Below are positions 15,053 through 23,700 of a stretch of 32,802 bases of DNA, piece after piece; position 1 is the first letter of the stretch; each line of letters opens with the position of its first letter. The notes below the pieces were generated by a model. It saw only the letters and a list, made by a program, of their open reading frames with translations. It was not told the DNA's origin and searched no databases. A program made the position numbers and the translations under genes. This stretch comes from Alphaproteobacteria bacterium (GTDB lineage Bacteria > Pseudomonadota > Alphaproteobacteria > Reyranellales > Reyranellaceae), in the NCBI GenBank assembly GCA_017307275.1, contig JAFKFK010000055.1, positions 1 to 32,802 on the forward strand, written 5' to 3'.

Positions 15053-16810
15053 ATGCGGCGATACATCGTCGGCCTCCTCGCGACCGTGGGCACGCTCACC
15101 CTGCTCGCGATTGCAGGCGGAATCGCCTTCGTCGCATCGAGTCCCTTCTCGGCCAAGCCACTGCCCCAGCACATGGTGCTGTCGCTCGATCTGAGATCGC
15201 TGCCGCCCGAGACGACGTCCACCGATATCCTGAGCGGCGGCCTGTTCCGCAGCTCGCGCGACATCGTCGAGACCGTGCAACTCCTCTGGCAGGCCGCCGA
15301 CGATCCGCGAGTCGCGGGCCTCTATGTCGAGATCGGCGACGAGCGGGCGGGTCTCGCGCGCGTCCAGGAGCTGCGCCAGGCGATCGCGCATTTCCGCGGC
15401 AAGGGCAAGTTCGCCATCGGCTTCGCTGAGTCGTTGGGCAGCGGCGGCAGCCATTTCGCCGACTACTATCTCGCCGCCTCGCTGGAGCAGATCTGGCTGC
15501 AGCCGAGCGGCGGCTTCGGCGTGGCCGGTATCGCCGTCGAGACACCCTTCCTCAAGGGAGGCCTCGACAAGCTCGGGGTGAAGGTCGAAGGCGGCAAGCG
15601 CTACGAATACAAGAGCGCACCCGACAGTTTCCTCGAGACTGGCTACACCCGCCCGGCCCGCGAGAACCTCCAGCAGCTCCTCGACAGTCTGTTCGGTCAG
15701 TTCGTCGCCGACGTGGCACGCGACCGCCGCATGGAGCCCGCCGAACTGCGCCGCCTGATCGACACGGCACCACTCGAGCCCGAACACGCGCGGCGCGACG
15801 GTCTGATCGACAAGATCGGCTATCGCACCGATGTTCTCGACGAGGTCTATAAACGCGCCGGCGGCAAGCGGGACCTCGTGACGCTCTCCGAATATGCCGG
15901 CGACGAGACACGGCCCAAGCCGCAAGGCGAGGTCATCGCGCTGGTCCGTGCCAGCGGCGCCATCATGTCCGGCCCCTCCGGCGACAATCCGCTCCAGGAA
16001 GAAGCCTCGGCCAATTCCGAGGACGTGGTCGATGCACTCGACGAAGCCTCCAAGGCAAAGGATGTGCGCGCCATCGTCCTGCGCATCGACTCACCCGGCG
16101 GCACCTACCCTGCTGCCGATGCCATCGCCGACGCAGTGGGCCGGGCACGGGCGGCCGGAAAGCCGGTCATCGTCTCGATGAGCGATGTCGCTGCTTCCGG
16201 TGGCTATCTCGCCGCCGTCAGGGCCGATGTCATCGTGGCACAGCCCACGACCATCACCGCCTCGATTGGCGTCTTCAGCATCTGGCCGATGGCACATGAG
16301 CTGCTGGCCTCGCTGGGCGTCAATGTCGAGCGCGTCTCCGTCGGTACCAATGCCGGCATGTACTCGACCTTCCAGCCGCCGAGCCCGACCCAGCGGCGGG
16401 CCGTCACCCGCGAACTCGACACGATCTATTCGGAGTTCACCCGCATCGTCGCCGATGCGCGCAAGCTGAACGCCGAGCGCATGGACGCTGCCGCCCGCGG
16501 CCGTGTCTTCAGCGGTATCGACGCCAAGAAAGCCGGCCTGGTCGACGAGCTGGGTGGCTTGCAACTCGCTCTCAATATCGCCCGGGCCAAGGCCGGCCTC
16601 GACGAGACGAAGAAGGTCGAGATCAGGCGTTATCCCGACGAGACCGACCGTTGGCAGCGCATGTTCGAACGCCTGTTCAAGCTGGCCAGCGTCGATGCTG
16701 GCCCGACCGTTCGCCTGCCGCGCGAGGTGCGCGACGCCTTGGCCCAGTTCGGCATCACGGCGCGACCGGGCAACGTTCGCTTGCCGCCACTGCCCCCGCT
16801 CTGGCACTAG
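15053..16810 (+). CDS. sppA: Signal peptide peptidase SppA, long (67K) type
   Basis: SppA is a membrane-anchored serine protease that digests cleaved signal peptides and other membrane fragments on the periplasmic side. The 585-residue protein has an N-terminal membrane anchor (about 5-28) and two tandem S49 domains, as in E. coli SppA (618 aa). The Ser/Lys dyad is intact: Lys187 in EYKSAPDSF (E. coli Lys209) from the first domain and Ser382 in SDVAASGGY (E. coli Ser409) from the second, with IDSPGG before it. The ATG at 15053 has a GGAG about 9 bases upstream. It is 23 bp downstream of the PH-like membrane protein and 30 bp upstream of the haem-binding barrel gene, so the run probably continues. 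Confidence 0.95.
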   Translation: MRRYIVGLLATVGTLTLLAIAGGIAFVASSPFSAKPLPQHMVLSLDLRSLPPETTSTDILSGGLFRSSRDIVETVQLLWQAADDPRVAGLYVEIGDERAGLARVQELRQAIAHFRGKGKFAIGFAESLGSGGSHFADYYLAASLEQIWLQPSGGFGVAGIAVETPFLKGGLDKLGVKVEGGKRYEYKSAPDSFLETGYTRPARENLQQLLDSLFGQFVADVARDRRMEPAELRRLIDTAPLEPEHARRDGLIDKIGYRTDVLDEVYKRAGGKRDLVTLSEYAGDETRPKPQGEVIALVRASGAIMSGPSGDNPLQEEASANSEDVVDALDEASKAKDVRAIVLRIDSPGGTYPAADAIADAVGRARAAGKPVIVSMSDVAASGGYLAAVRADVIVAQPTTITASIGVFSIWPMAHELLASLGVNVERVSVGTNAGMYSTFQPPSPTQRRAVTRELDTIYSEFTRIVADARKLNAERMDAAARGRVFSGIDAKKAGLVDELGGLQLALNIARAKAGLDETKKVEIRRYPDETDRWQRMFERLFKLASVDAGPTVRLPREVRDALAQFGITARPGNVRLPPLPPLWH

Positions 16811-16840
16811 AGCCGCAGCCTGCGCCACACAAGGAACCTC

Positions 16841-17494
16841 ATGTCGACCATTCCAGATGACATCTTCACCGAGCCCGAGGACGTCTCGCCCGACACGCTT
16901 GCCAATCTGGGGCCGTTGCGTCGCCTGGCGGGTGTCTGGCAGTCCGACAAGGGCGTGGACGTCAGCCCCAAGGCGGACGGTCCCGAACGGCGGGTGTACC
17001 GCGAGCATATCCGGATGGAGCCGTGCGATCCGCAGGCCAACGGTCCGCAGCTCCTCTACGGGCTGCGCTACCACATCCACATCAATACGCCGGAAGAGGC
17101 GATCACCTTCCACGATCAGGTCGGCTATTGGCTGTGGGAGCCCGCCACCGGCTTGATCATGCAGACCATCGCCATTCCGCGCGGCCAGGTGGTCCTCGCA
17201 GGTGGCAAGGCTGCCCCAGACGACAAGCACATTTCGGTGGAAGCGCGGCGCGGCGATACCCGGTTCGGGATCTGCTCGACCACCTTTCTGGAAGAGGCGT
17301 TCCGCACCGACTACTACCGCATCGACATCACCTTCAACGACGACGGTAGCTGGACCTACCTGACGCGCACCGATCTGGCGGTCCGTGGCAAGGAGCCGGC
17401 GTTCAACCACCACGACACGAACACCATGCGGCGTGTCGGGCCGGCGGCGCCGAACCCGCTCGTCGGGCTGCTCAAGGACGGCAAGGCGAGTTAG
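16841..17494 (+). CDS. Haem-binding beta-barrel (nitrobindin/FABP-like) protein
   Basis: This 217-residue soluble protein is built of a repeated beta-strand pattern. It contains the N-terminal LGPLRRLAGVWQSDKG segment (the lipocalin/nitrobindin-like GxW position), GYWLWEPATGLIMQTIAIPRGQ in the middle, and a His-containing end NHHDTNTMRRVG (His190-191). In nitrobindins a late His ligates ferric haem and handles nitric oxide or peroxynitrite; the His here is in the right place but haem binding is inferred. It has AAGGA 5 bases before the ATG. Its stop codon overlaps the stop of the convergent 2H phosphoesterase. An alternative is a lipid-binding barrel protein with no haem. Confidence 0.8.
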   Translation: MSTIPDDIFTEPEDVSPDTLANLGPLRRLAGVWQSDKGVDVSPKADGPERRVYREHIRMEPCDPQANGPQLLYGLRYHIHINTPEEAITFHDQVGYWLWEPATGLIMQTIAIPRGQVVLAGGKAAPDDKHISVEARRGDTRFGICSTTFLEEAFRTDYYRIDITFNDDGSWTYLTRTDLAVRGKEPAFNHHDTNTMRRVGPAAPNPLVGLLKDGKAS

Positions 17495-17988
17495 AGCCGG
17501 ACGCTCTGCAGCGTCTCCAGCCCGTCGGCCGTGCGGCGCAGTAGCGCCAGTTCTTCGACGCGGCCATGCATCGGCAGGTGCTGACGTTCGACAATGCGCG
17601 CGATTTGCTCGGCCTCGGTCGCGCGCTCGAAGAGACCGAGAGTCATATGCGGCTCAAAAGGCTCGCCGCTTCCCGTTGGATTGAACGTCTCGTGGAGATC
17701 GGTGAGTTCGGCGGCGCCATCCGCCGGCGTGGCGTAGAGCCATGCACCGCGCGACGGCGGTGCTAGATCGTGCCGGACCAGACGCTCGAGAATGAACCAG
17801 AAAGGCCGCCGCTCGATAGTCTCCAAAGTGGCACGCAACGCCGCTTCACGATCGAGCGGCACACCAAACACCAGAGTGAAATGCGGGCCGATCAGATCGG
17901 CCTCGCCCGGATGGTACTGCGCCCGCAGGCGGCGCAGCGCGGTATCGTCGGCCTCGCCGAGGACCGGCAAGGCCACGACATAGAGCAT
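17491..17988 (-). CDS. 2'-5' RNA ligase/2H phosphoesterase family protein
   Basis: This 165-residue protein of the LigT-like 2H superfamily has its two HxT motifs as HFTLVFGV (about 35-42) and HMTLGLFE (about 115-122), the pair of His/Thr catalytic residues that act on 2',3'-cyclic phosphates or 2'-5' linkages. Members include RNA ligases/cyclic phosphodiesterases and tRNA-splicing by-product enzymes; the real substrate is unknown. The frame is open far upstream, but the ATG at 17986-17988 is chosen because it begins the first beta-strand (MLYVVALPVLG) and overlaps the DUF169 stop as ATGA, implying translational coupling. The two may therefore share the IclR-type operator upstream of DUF169. 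Confidence 0.85.
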   Translation of the reverse strand: MLYVVALPVLGEADDTALRRLRAQYHPGEADLIGPHFTLVFGVPLDREAALRATLETIERRPFWFILERLVRHDLAPPSRGAWLYATPADGAAELTDLHETFNPTGSGEPFEPHMTLGLFERATEAEQIARIVERQHLPMHGRVEELALLRRTADGLETLQSVRL

Positions 17989-18815
17989 CAGCTGTAGCTC
18001 TTGGCCATGCCCAGCGCCGGGTCCATCGCCGCGCCGTAGGGCGGGAACGGATAGCGCAGGCCGTTCTTGCCGAGCTGGATCATGCCTTCGATGGCGCGCA
18101 GGAATTCGTCCGGCGGGCAGGCCATGAGGAGCTCGTCGTCGGCCACGCCGCCATAGCGACGCTCGGCGAAGCACGGCAACGACAACGAGGTCTGCCGCGT
18201 GGCAAGCGCACGCCCCCACGAGTCGGCGCAGGCGCTCTCGCCCGTCACGGTGAAATCGTAACGGCGATAGCGGTGATACTGCAGGCCGTTGATGAAATAG
18301 ATCATCTGTCCCGGCGATCCGTAGAACAGGCAGATGTCCGGCGGATCGAGACGACCGGAGCGCAAGGGCGCCACGACCAAGCCATTATAGGTGCCGTGCG
18401 GCACTCGCGGCATCTGCGCCTGATGTGCAGCCGACGCTTCCTTGTTGCCGAACCACACGCCGTTCATGTGATCGCCCGACAGGAAGCCCTCGCCCGGATG
18501 GTTGAGGCCGACCACGCCGCCACAGTTGCCACCGCGCGTATTGTCGACGGTGATGCCCAGCGTAAAGCCGTACCAACGCGCCTGCGTCACCATCTGGCAC
18601 ATGGTGAACTTGAACCCTTCGGTCGGCTTGCGCAGGCCCTTGATCTTGTCCATTTCGGCCGGATCCTCGAACAGCCGCATGCCGATCGGCTGCGTGCGGA
18701 TGCGCAGGAGATCGATCAGCTTGGTGCTGGCCTCGCTCAGCATCGCGCCGGTAATCTTCTCCGGCGGCGACCATGGCGCGGTCTTGTAGCCCGGCGGCAG
18801 GGTCTGGACGTTCAT
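17988..18815 (-). CDS. DUF169 family protein, function unknown
   Basis: This 275-residue cytosolic protein is recognisable as DUF169 (COG2043-like). Features typical of the family are four conserved-looking Cys sites (FTMCQMV, GGNCGG, GESACADSW, LPCFAERRYGG), a central ICLFYGSPGQMIYFINGL segment, and the closing DDELLMACPPDEFLRAIEG. The spaced cysteines suggest metal or iron-sulfur binding or a redox role, but this is inference. The start is ATG with GGAGGAG four bases upstream. The gene heads a two-gene operon with the 2H phosphoesterase. Its upstream region holds a 17-bp palindrome nearly identical to the one at the iclR start, so IclR control is likely. No biochemical function is assigned. 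Confidence 0.88.
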   Translation of the reverse strand: MNVQTLPPGYKTAPWSPPEKITGAMLSEASTKLIDLLRIRTQPIGMRLFEDPAEMDKIKGLRKPTEGFKFTMCQMVTQARWYGFTLGITVDNTRGGNCGGVVGLNHPGEGFLSGDHMNGVWFGNKEASAAHQAQMPRVPHGTYNGLVVAPLRSGRLDPPDICLFYGSPGQMIYFINGLQYHRYRRYDFTVTGESACADSWGRALATRQTSLSLPCFAERRYGGVADDELLMACPPDEFLRAIEGMIQLGKNGLRYPFPPYGAAMDPALGMAKSYS

Positions 18816-18869
18816 CTACTCCTCCATCCTTCAGTCTTCTCAGCGATACTGGTCGCAATCGAGGCCGGC

Positions 18870-18909
18870 TGCCTAGAGGGCTTATCGACCTACGTTCACC
18901 TGCTGAACG
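18870..18909 (-). promoter_or_regulatory. IclR-type operator O2 and promoter of the DUF169 operon
   Basis: The palindrome CGTTCACCTGCTGAACG (18893-18909; 6-bp perfect arms, 5-bp centre) overlaps the iclR stop codon (18896-18898). Read toward DUF169, its proximal arm TGAACG sits 17 bp before TAGGCA (18870-18875), spaced like -35/-10. Transcription would start near 18863, giving a leader of about 48 nt with a GGAGGAG ribosome site. It shares its centre and both arms with the palindrome at 19690-19706. Confidence 0.55.
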
Positions 18910-19696
18910 CTTGAGGGCCGCCCGCTTCGAGCCCGCGCTGCATTTCGCGCCCTAGATTTTGCGCCGCGGTACGCAGCGCCGACAGGCATTCCCGTGCGAT
19001 TGCCTCCGGCGTCGACATCTTCGGCAGGAAAACGACGTTGAGGCAGGCCATCGCCCGGCCGCCGACCAGCACCGGGACTGCAATCGCGCCCACGCCGGGC
19101 GCGATCGTGGCATCGCGAACGCCGTAGCCACGCTCCCGGGTTCGCTCGATTTCCGCCTCGACCGCGGCACGTTCCGCCGGATCGGCAAGCTGCCTCAAAA
19201 TCCGCTCACGCTCATCGGCATCGCACCATGCGAGGTAGGCCGAGCCCGAGGCCGAACGGAAGATCGACGACGTCATGCCGTCGTAGCGCGTGTTAATGTT
19301 GAGACCCGAGCTGTCGCGGTTCGACGTCAGCACAAACATGTTCTCGGCGCTGCGCACCATGAGGTCCGACGGCCACCGGATCCGACGCATCAGGCGCCGC
19401 AGCCGCGGCTGGGCGATGGCCGTCAGCCAGGCGTTGTAGTCGAAGCCTGCGGAGAGCGCCGTGACCCGCGGCGAGGCACCGTAGCGCGCGCTGCCCGGCA
19501 CCCGTGCGACATAGCCCGCCCCTTCCAGCGTCTCGAGAAGACGGATCGCCGTGGCGCGGGGCAACTTGGCCTCCTGCGCCAGTTCGGCAATCGACCGGGC
19601 CTGGCCCCGATTGACGGCCGCCAGGAGATCGAGACTGCGCAAGACGGCGCGCACGGGCTCGAAGGCAGGACGGGTGACGGACCGGCGGGTGTTCAC
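18896..19696 (-). CDS. IclR-family transcriptional regulator
   Basis: This 266-residue DNA-binding regulator has an N-terminal winged helix-turn-helix (about 10-75; VRAVLRSLDLLAAV, SIAELAQEAKLPRATAIRLLETLEGAGYV) and a C-terminal IclR effector domain (about 85-255) with GSAYLAW and the GVGAIAVPVLVGGRAMACLNVV core that forms the ligand pocket. The start is GTG at 19694-19696; it is the last possible start before the HTH and has no ribosome site, so the mRNA may be leaderless. The start codon lies inside one 17-bp palindrome and the stop codon inside its near twin, so self-control plus control of both flanking operons is likely. The ligand is unknown; presumably it is the tctC/hyuAB substrate or a product of it. 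Confidence 0.93.
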   Translation of the reverse strand: MNTRRSVTRPAFEPVRAVLRSLDLLAAVNRGQARSIAELAQEAKLPRATAIRLLETLEGAGYVARVPGSARYGASPRVTALSAGFDYNAWLTAIAQPRLRRLMRRIRWPSDLMVRSAENMFVLTSNRDSSGLNINTRYDGMTSSIFRSASGSAYLAWCDADERERILRQLADPAERAAVEAEIERTRERGYGVRDATIAPGVGAIAVPVLVGGRAMACLNVVFLPKMSTPEAIARECLSALRTAAQNLGREMQRGLEAGGPQAFSR

Positions 19697-19706
19697 CAGG
19701 TGAACA
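19690..19706. promoter_or_regulatory. IclR-type operator O1 (perfect palindrome)
   Basis: TGTTCACCAGGTGAACA is a perfect palindrome with 8-bp arms around a single A. It contains the GTG start of iclR (19694-19696) and lies in the divergent iclR/tctC control region. With the second site at 18893-18909 it gives the shared consensus nGTTCACCnGnTGAACn. IclR-family proteins usually bind short palindromes of about this size. Binding is inferred, not shown. Confidence 0.6.
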
Positions 19707-19730
19707 TTAGAGCAATCCGGCGGCTAGGCA
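19701..19730 (+). promoter_or_regulatory. Putative tctC-hyuAB promoter overlapping operator O1
   Basis: The distal arm of the operator, TGAACA (19701-19706), is followed after 18 bp by TAGGCA (19725-19730), the same hexamer and nearly the same spacing as at the DUF169 promoter. The start would fall near 19737, leaving a leader of about 57 nt with GGGGAAAG before the tctC ATG. Neither hexamer is a good sigma-70 match alone, so an activator role for IclR is possible. Confidence 0.45.
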
Positions 19731-19735
19731 ATCAA
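19706..19735 (-). promoter_or_regulatory. Putative iclR promoter
   Basis: Minus strand: TTGATT (19730-19735), an 18-bp spacer and TCTAAT (19706-19711), five of six matches to the -10 consensus. Transcription would begin within operator O1, about three bases before the GTG start of iclR, so an occupied operator would block its own gene. This also fits the absence of a ribosome site. Confidence 0.45.
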
Positions 19736-19793
19736 GGCGCGCTGCGGAGAATGCCGGAACGCGCCCGGGGGCGGGCAAACGTGGGGAAAGACG

Positions 19794-20768
19794 ATGCGCC
19801 TGAAATTCATCAGCATTCTAGCAGCTCTGGCAGCACTCCCGGCCGCCTCGCCCGCGGTCGCACAGCAGGCCTATCCCAACAAGCCGATCCGTCTCCTGGT
19901 CGCCTACGCTCCCGGCGGCTCGGCCGACATCATGGCGCGCCTGCTCTCCGAACCGCTCGGCCGCACGCTGGGCACGACCGTGATCGTCGAGAACAAGCCG
20001 GGCGGCGCCGGCATTGTCGGCACCGAGGCCTGCGCCAGGGCGCCTGCCGACGGCTACACGATCTGCTTCGGCTCGACCACGACCCACTCCATCCTGCCCT
20101 TCCTGCATGGCGGCAAACTGCCGTTCGATCCGCTGAAGGACTTCACGGCGCTGACCCTGGTCGGCACGCAGCCCAACGTCATCTCGGTCAATCCGAAGAT
20201 TCCCGCCAACACGATGCCGGAGCTCATCGCCTGGGCGAAGGCCAACCCCGGTGCCGGATACGCGACGGCCGGCATCGGCACGTCGAACCACCTGATCGGT
20301 GCCTACCTCAACAAGGAACTGGGCCTCGACATTTCACACGTGCCCTATCGCAGCGGCGGTCTGGCCACGGGTGCTGCCGTTGCTGGCGAAGTGCCTATCG
20401 TCATCGACCAGATTTCGACCGTGTTGCCTTTCCTGACCAGCGGCAAGCTCAAGGCCATCGCCGTCACGAGCCCCAAGCGCTCGCAGCTCCTGCCCGAAAT
20501 CCCCTCGATCACCGAAAGCGTGCTGCCGTCGATCAAGTTCGATTCGTACCAGGCCCTGTTCGCCCCCGCCGGCCTGCCGCCCGAACTCGTGCACAAGCTG
20601 AACGATGCGATCCGCAAGGCGCTGTCCGATCCGGAAATCCGCAAGCGCCATCTCGAACTCGGGATCGAGCTGGTCCTGAATTCATCCGAAGAGTTCACGG
20701 CCTGGCTACGCGAAACCTCGCCGCGCTGGCAGGAGCTGGTCACCCTTTCCGGCGCCAAGGTGGAGTAG
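19794..20768 (+). CDS. TctC/Bug-family periplasmic solute-binding protein
   Basis: This 324-residue extracytoplasmic receptor belongs to the tripartite tricarboxylate transporter (TTT) family. It has a signal peptide (1-24, AxA-type cleavage after SPAVA), the Bug-family opening YPNKPIRLLVAYAPGGSADIMAR, VENKPGGAGIVGTEACARAPADGYT, and the late FAPAGLPPELVHKLNDAIRKAL segment. These proteins capture carboxylates, amides or other small organics; the ligand is not readable. The start is ATG with GGGGAAAG 5-12 bases upstream. It is 5 bp upstream of hyuAB and surely co-transcribed. No tctA or tctB membrane genes are nearby, so it is an orphan receptor that must use a remote TctAB or act as a sensor. 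Confidence 0.95.
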   Translation: MRLKFISILAALAALPAASPAVAQQAYPNKPIRLLVAYAPGGSADIMARLLSEPLGRTLGTTVIVENKPGGAGIVGTEACARAPADGYTICFGSTTTHSILPFLHGGKLPFDPLKDFTALTLVGTQPNVISVNPKIPANTMPELIAWAKANPGAGYATAGIGTSNHLIGAYLNKELGLDISHVPYRSGGLATGAAVAGEVPIVIDQISTVLPFLTSGKLKAIAVTSPKRSQLLPEIPSITESVLPSIKFDSYQALFAPAGLPPELVHKLNDAIRKALSDPEIRKRHLELGIELVLNSSEEFTAWLRETSPRWQELVTLSGAKVE

Positions 20769-20773
20769 TCGAG

Positions 20774-23700
20774 ATGATCCGCGTTGCGTCCGACATCGGC
20801 GGCACTTTCACCGACCTGGCCCTGGAGCGCGACGGGCGCATTTTCAGCACGAAGGTCCCGACCACACCGTCGGAGCCGGACCAGGCGGTGATGGCCGGGC
20901 TGGAGCAGCTTCTCAGCGAGACCGGCACCACCCCGTCCGAAATCGATTTGTTCATCCACGGCACGACCCTGGCGACCAACGCGGTGATCGAGCGCAAGGG
21001 CGCCCGTACGGTGTTCGTCGGCACGGAGGGCCTCACCGATTCACTCGAAATCGGCCTCGAGAACCGCTTCGATCAATACAACCTCAACATCGAGAAGCCG
21101 CGCCCGCTGGTGCCGCGGCCGCTGCGCTTCGGCCTGAAGGAACGCATCGCCGTCGATGGCTCGGTCGTCGAGGCGCTGGATGATGCCGCCCTGGAACGGC
21201 TGGAAGCGTTCGTGCGTGTGCAGAACGCCGAAAGCGTCGCGGTGTGCCTGCTGCACGCCTATCTCAACGACGCGCACGAGCGCCGCGTCGGCGAGCACCT
21301 GCGCCGCGCCCTGCCCGGCCTGTCGGTGTCGTTGTCGAGTGAAGTGTCGCCCATCGCTGGCGAGTACGAGCGTGGCACCACCGTTTGCGCCAACGCCTAT
21401 GTCCAGCCCCTGATGGCCCGCTACCTCGAACGCCTGCAGACACAGCTCACCGCGAAGGGAGTGGTGGCGCCGATGCTGGTGATGATGTCGGAAGGCGGCC
21501 TGACCTCCGTCGAGACGGCCTGCCGCTTCCCGGTGCGACTGATCGAGAGCGGCCCGGCCGGCGGCGCCCTGCTTGCGGCCTCGATCGGCCGCCGGCTCGG
21601 CATCGACCGCCTGTTCTCCTTCGACATGGGCGGGACGACCGCCAAGATCTGCCTGATCGACGACGGCGTGCCTGAGTTCGAAACCTCGTTCGAGGTCGAT
21701 CGCTCCTACCGGTTCCGCAAGGGCAGCGGCCTGCCCCTGCGTATCCCCGTGGTCGATCTGGTCGAGATCGGCGCCGGCGGCGGGTCCATCGCCCGCATCG
21801 ATGCGCTGGGAAGCATCCGGATCGGCCCGGACAGCGCGGGCAGCGAGCCGGGCCCGGCCTGCTTCGGCAAGGGCGGCACCCTGCCAACTGTGACCGACGC
21901 CGACCTGGTCGTGGGCAAGATCGATCCCGCCAAGTTTGCCGGCGGCGCCATGACGCTCGACAAGCGCGCCGCAGCGGCCGCGATCAAGGCCGGCATCGGT
22001 ACCCCCCTCGGCCTCGACGATGTCGCCGCTGCTGCCGCCATCGGCGAGATGGTCGATGAGAACATGGCGAATGCAGCGCACATCCACGCCACCGAGAAAG
22101 GCAAGGATATCGCCGGCTATACCATGGTGGCCTTTGGCGGCGCGGCGCCCCTGCACGCACTGCGCGTTGCCGAAAAGCTCGGGATCGAGCGGGTGATCAT
22201 CCCCCCCAACGCCGGTGTCGGCTCGGCCATCGGCTTCCTGGTCTCGCCGGTGTCGTACACGACACGCCGCACCCATTACATGCGCCTGACTGATCTCGAT
22301 CCTGTCACCGTACGCCGTACTCTCGAAGAGATGCGTGCCGATGCCGAGATACAGGTGCGTTCCGCGGCGGCTCATGGCGAGCTGACCGAGGAATGGAAGA
22401 CCTTCATGCGCTATGTCGGCCAGGGCCACGACATCGCGATCCGCCTCGAAGGTTCGCCGGCCGAGATCGCTGCCCCGAGCCTCGCCGCCTCGCTGACGGC
22501 GCAGTTCGAGGACGAATATCGCCGGCAGTTCGGCCGCACCCTCGACGGCAATGCCATCGAGATTGTCGGCTGGGCCTACAAGCGTGCCATCATGCGCAAC
22601 GATGCCGAGACGATCTGGTCCTCGGCGTCGACGGCCGGCAGCGCGATGGCGGAGAGCCGGTACGATCTCTACGACCCGGTGAGCAACAGGACTGTCGAGG
22701 CTCTCCAGCTCGACCGCGCCAGCATGACGGCGACGCCGCGTCCTGGTCCCGCCCTGATCGTCGAAGCACAGACCACCATTGTCGTGCCTGAAGGCTTCGA
22801 GGCCGCGCGCGACGACAGCGGCTGTATTGTCGTGCAACGCCACGGCAGGCGAACGACGCAAGCCGCTGCAACGCAAAGCGATCTCGCCAACCAGATCATG
22901 TGGAACCGTCTGCTGTCGGTCGTCGAGGAGCAGGCGCAGGCGTTGATCCGCACCTCGTTCAGTTCGGTGGCACGCGAGGCCGGTGATCTTTCCGCGGGTG
23001 TCTTCACGCCCGACGGACGGATGATCGCCCAGGCCGTCACCGGCACACCGGGTCACGTCAATTCCATGGCCCAGTCTGTGTTTCACTTCCTCAAGGCCAT
23101 TCCCCTGGAGCAATGGCACGAGGGCGATGTCGGCATCACCAACGATCCGTGGAGCGGGACCGGGCATCTCAACGATTTCTGCGTCGTCACGCCTGCCTTC
23201 CGCGGCGGACGGGTCGTCGGCTTCTTCGCCTGTACGACCCACATCATGGATGTCGGCGGTCAGGGTGCGGGTTTCGAAGGTCGCGACATCTGGCACGAAG
23301 GCCTGCGTATCCCGATCGTGAAGCTGGTCGAACGCGGTACGCTCGATGCCAAGCTGGTGTCGATCCTGTCGACCAATGTCCGCCTGCCGCAGCAAGCGAT
23401 TGGCGATATCATGTCGTTGGTAGCAGCCAACCACACCGGCTGCGTACGGCTGGACCGCATGTGCGAGGAGTTCGGCCTCGCCCATATCGACGATCTTGCC
23501 GAGTACATCTTCGCCCGGTCGGCGGCCGGCATGCGGGAGGCAATCGATGCGCTGGCGGCCGGCACCTACCGCGCCGAGCTGCAGATGGACGGCGTCGAGC
23601 GGCCCATCCATCTGGTCGCCGACATGACCATCGGCAAGGGCGCCATTCATGTCGCGCTGTCGGGAGAGTTGGCACCGTCGCTCAAGGGCATCAACGTGCC

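Noticed and set aside
18959..20773. The HyuAB frame stays open upstream for about 600 codons, through tctC and antisense to iclR
   Set aside because: The upstream part is Arg/His-rich and lacks any family pattern, while tctC and iclR are clear genes there. HyuA homology begins exactly at ATG 20774.
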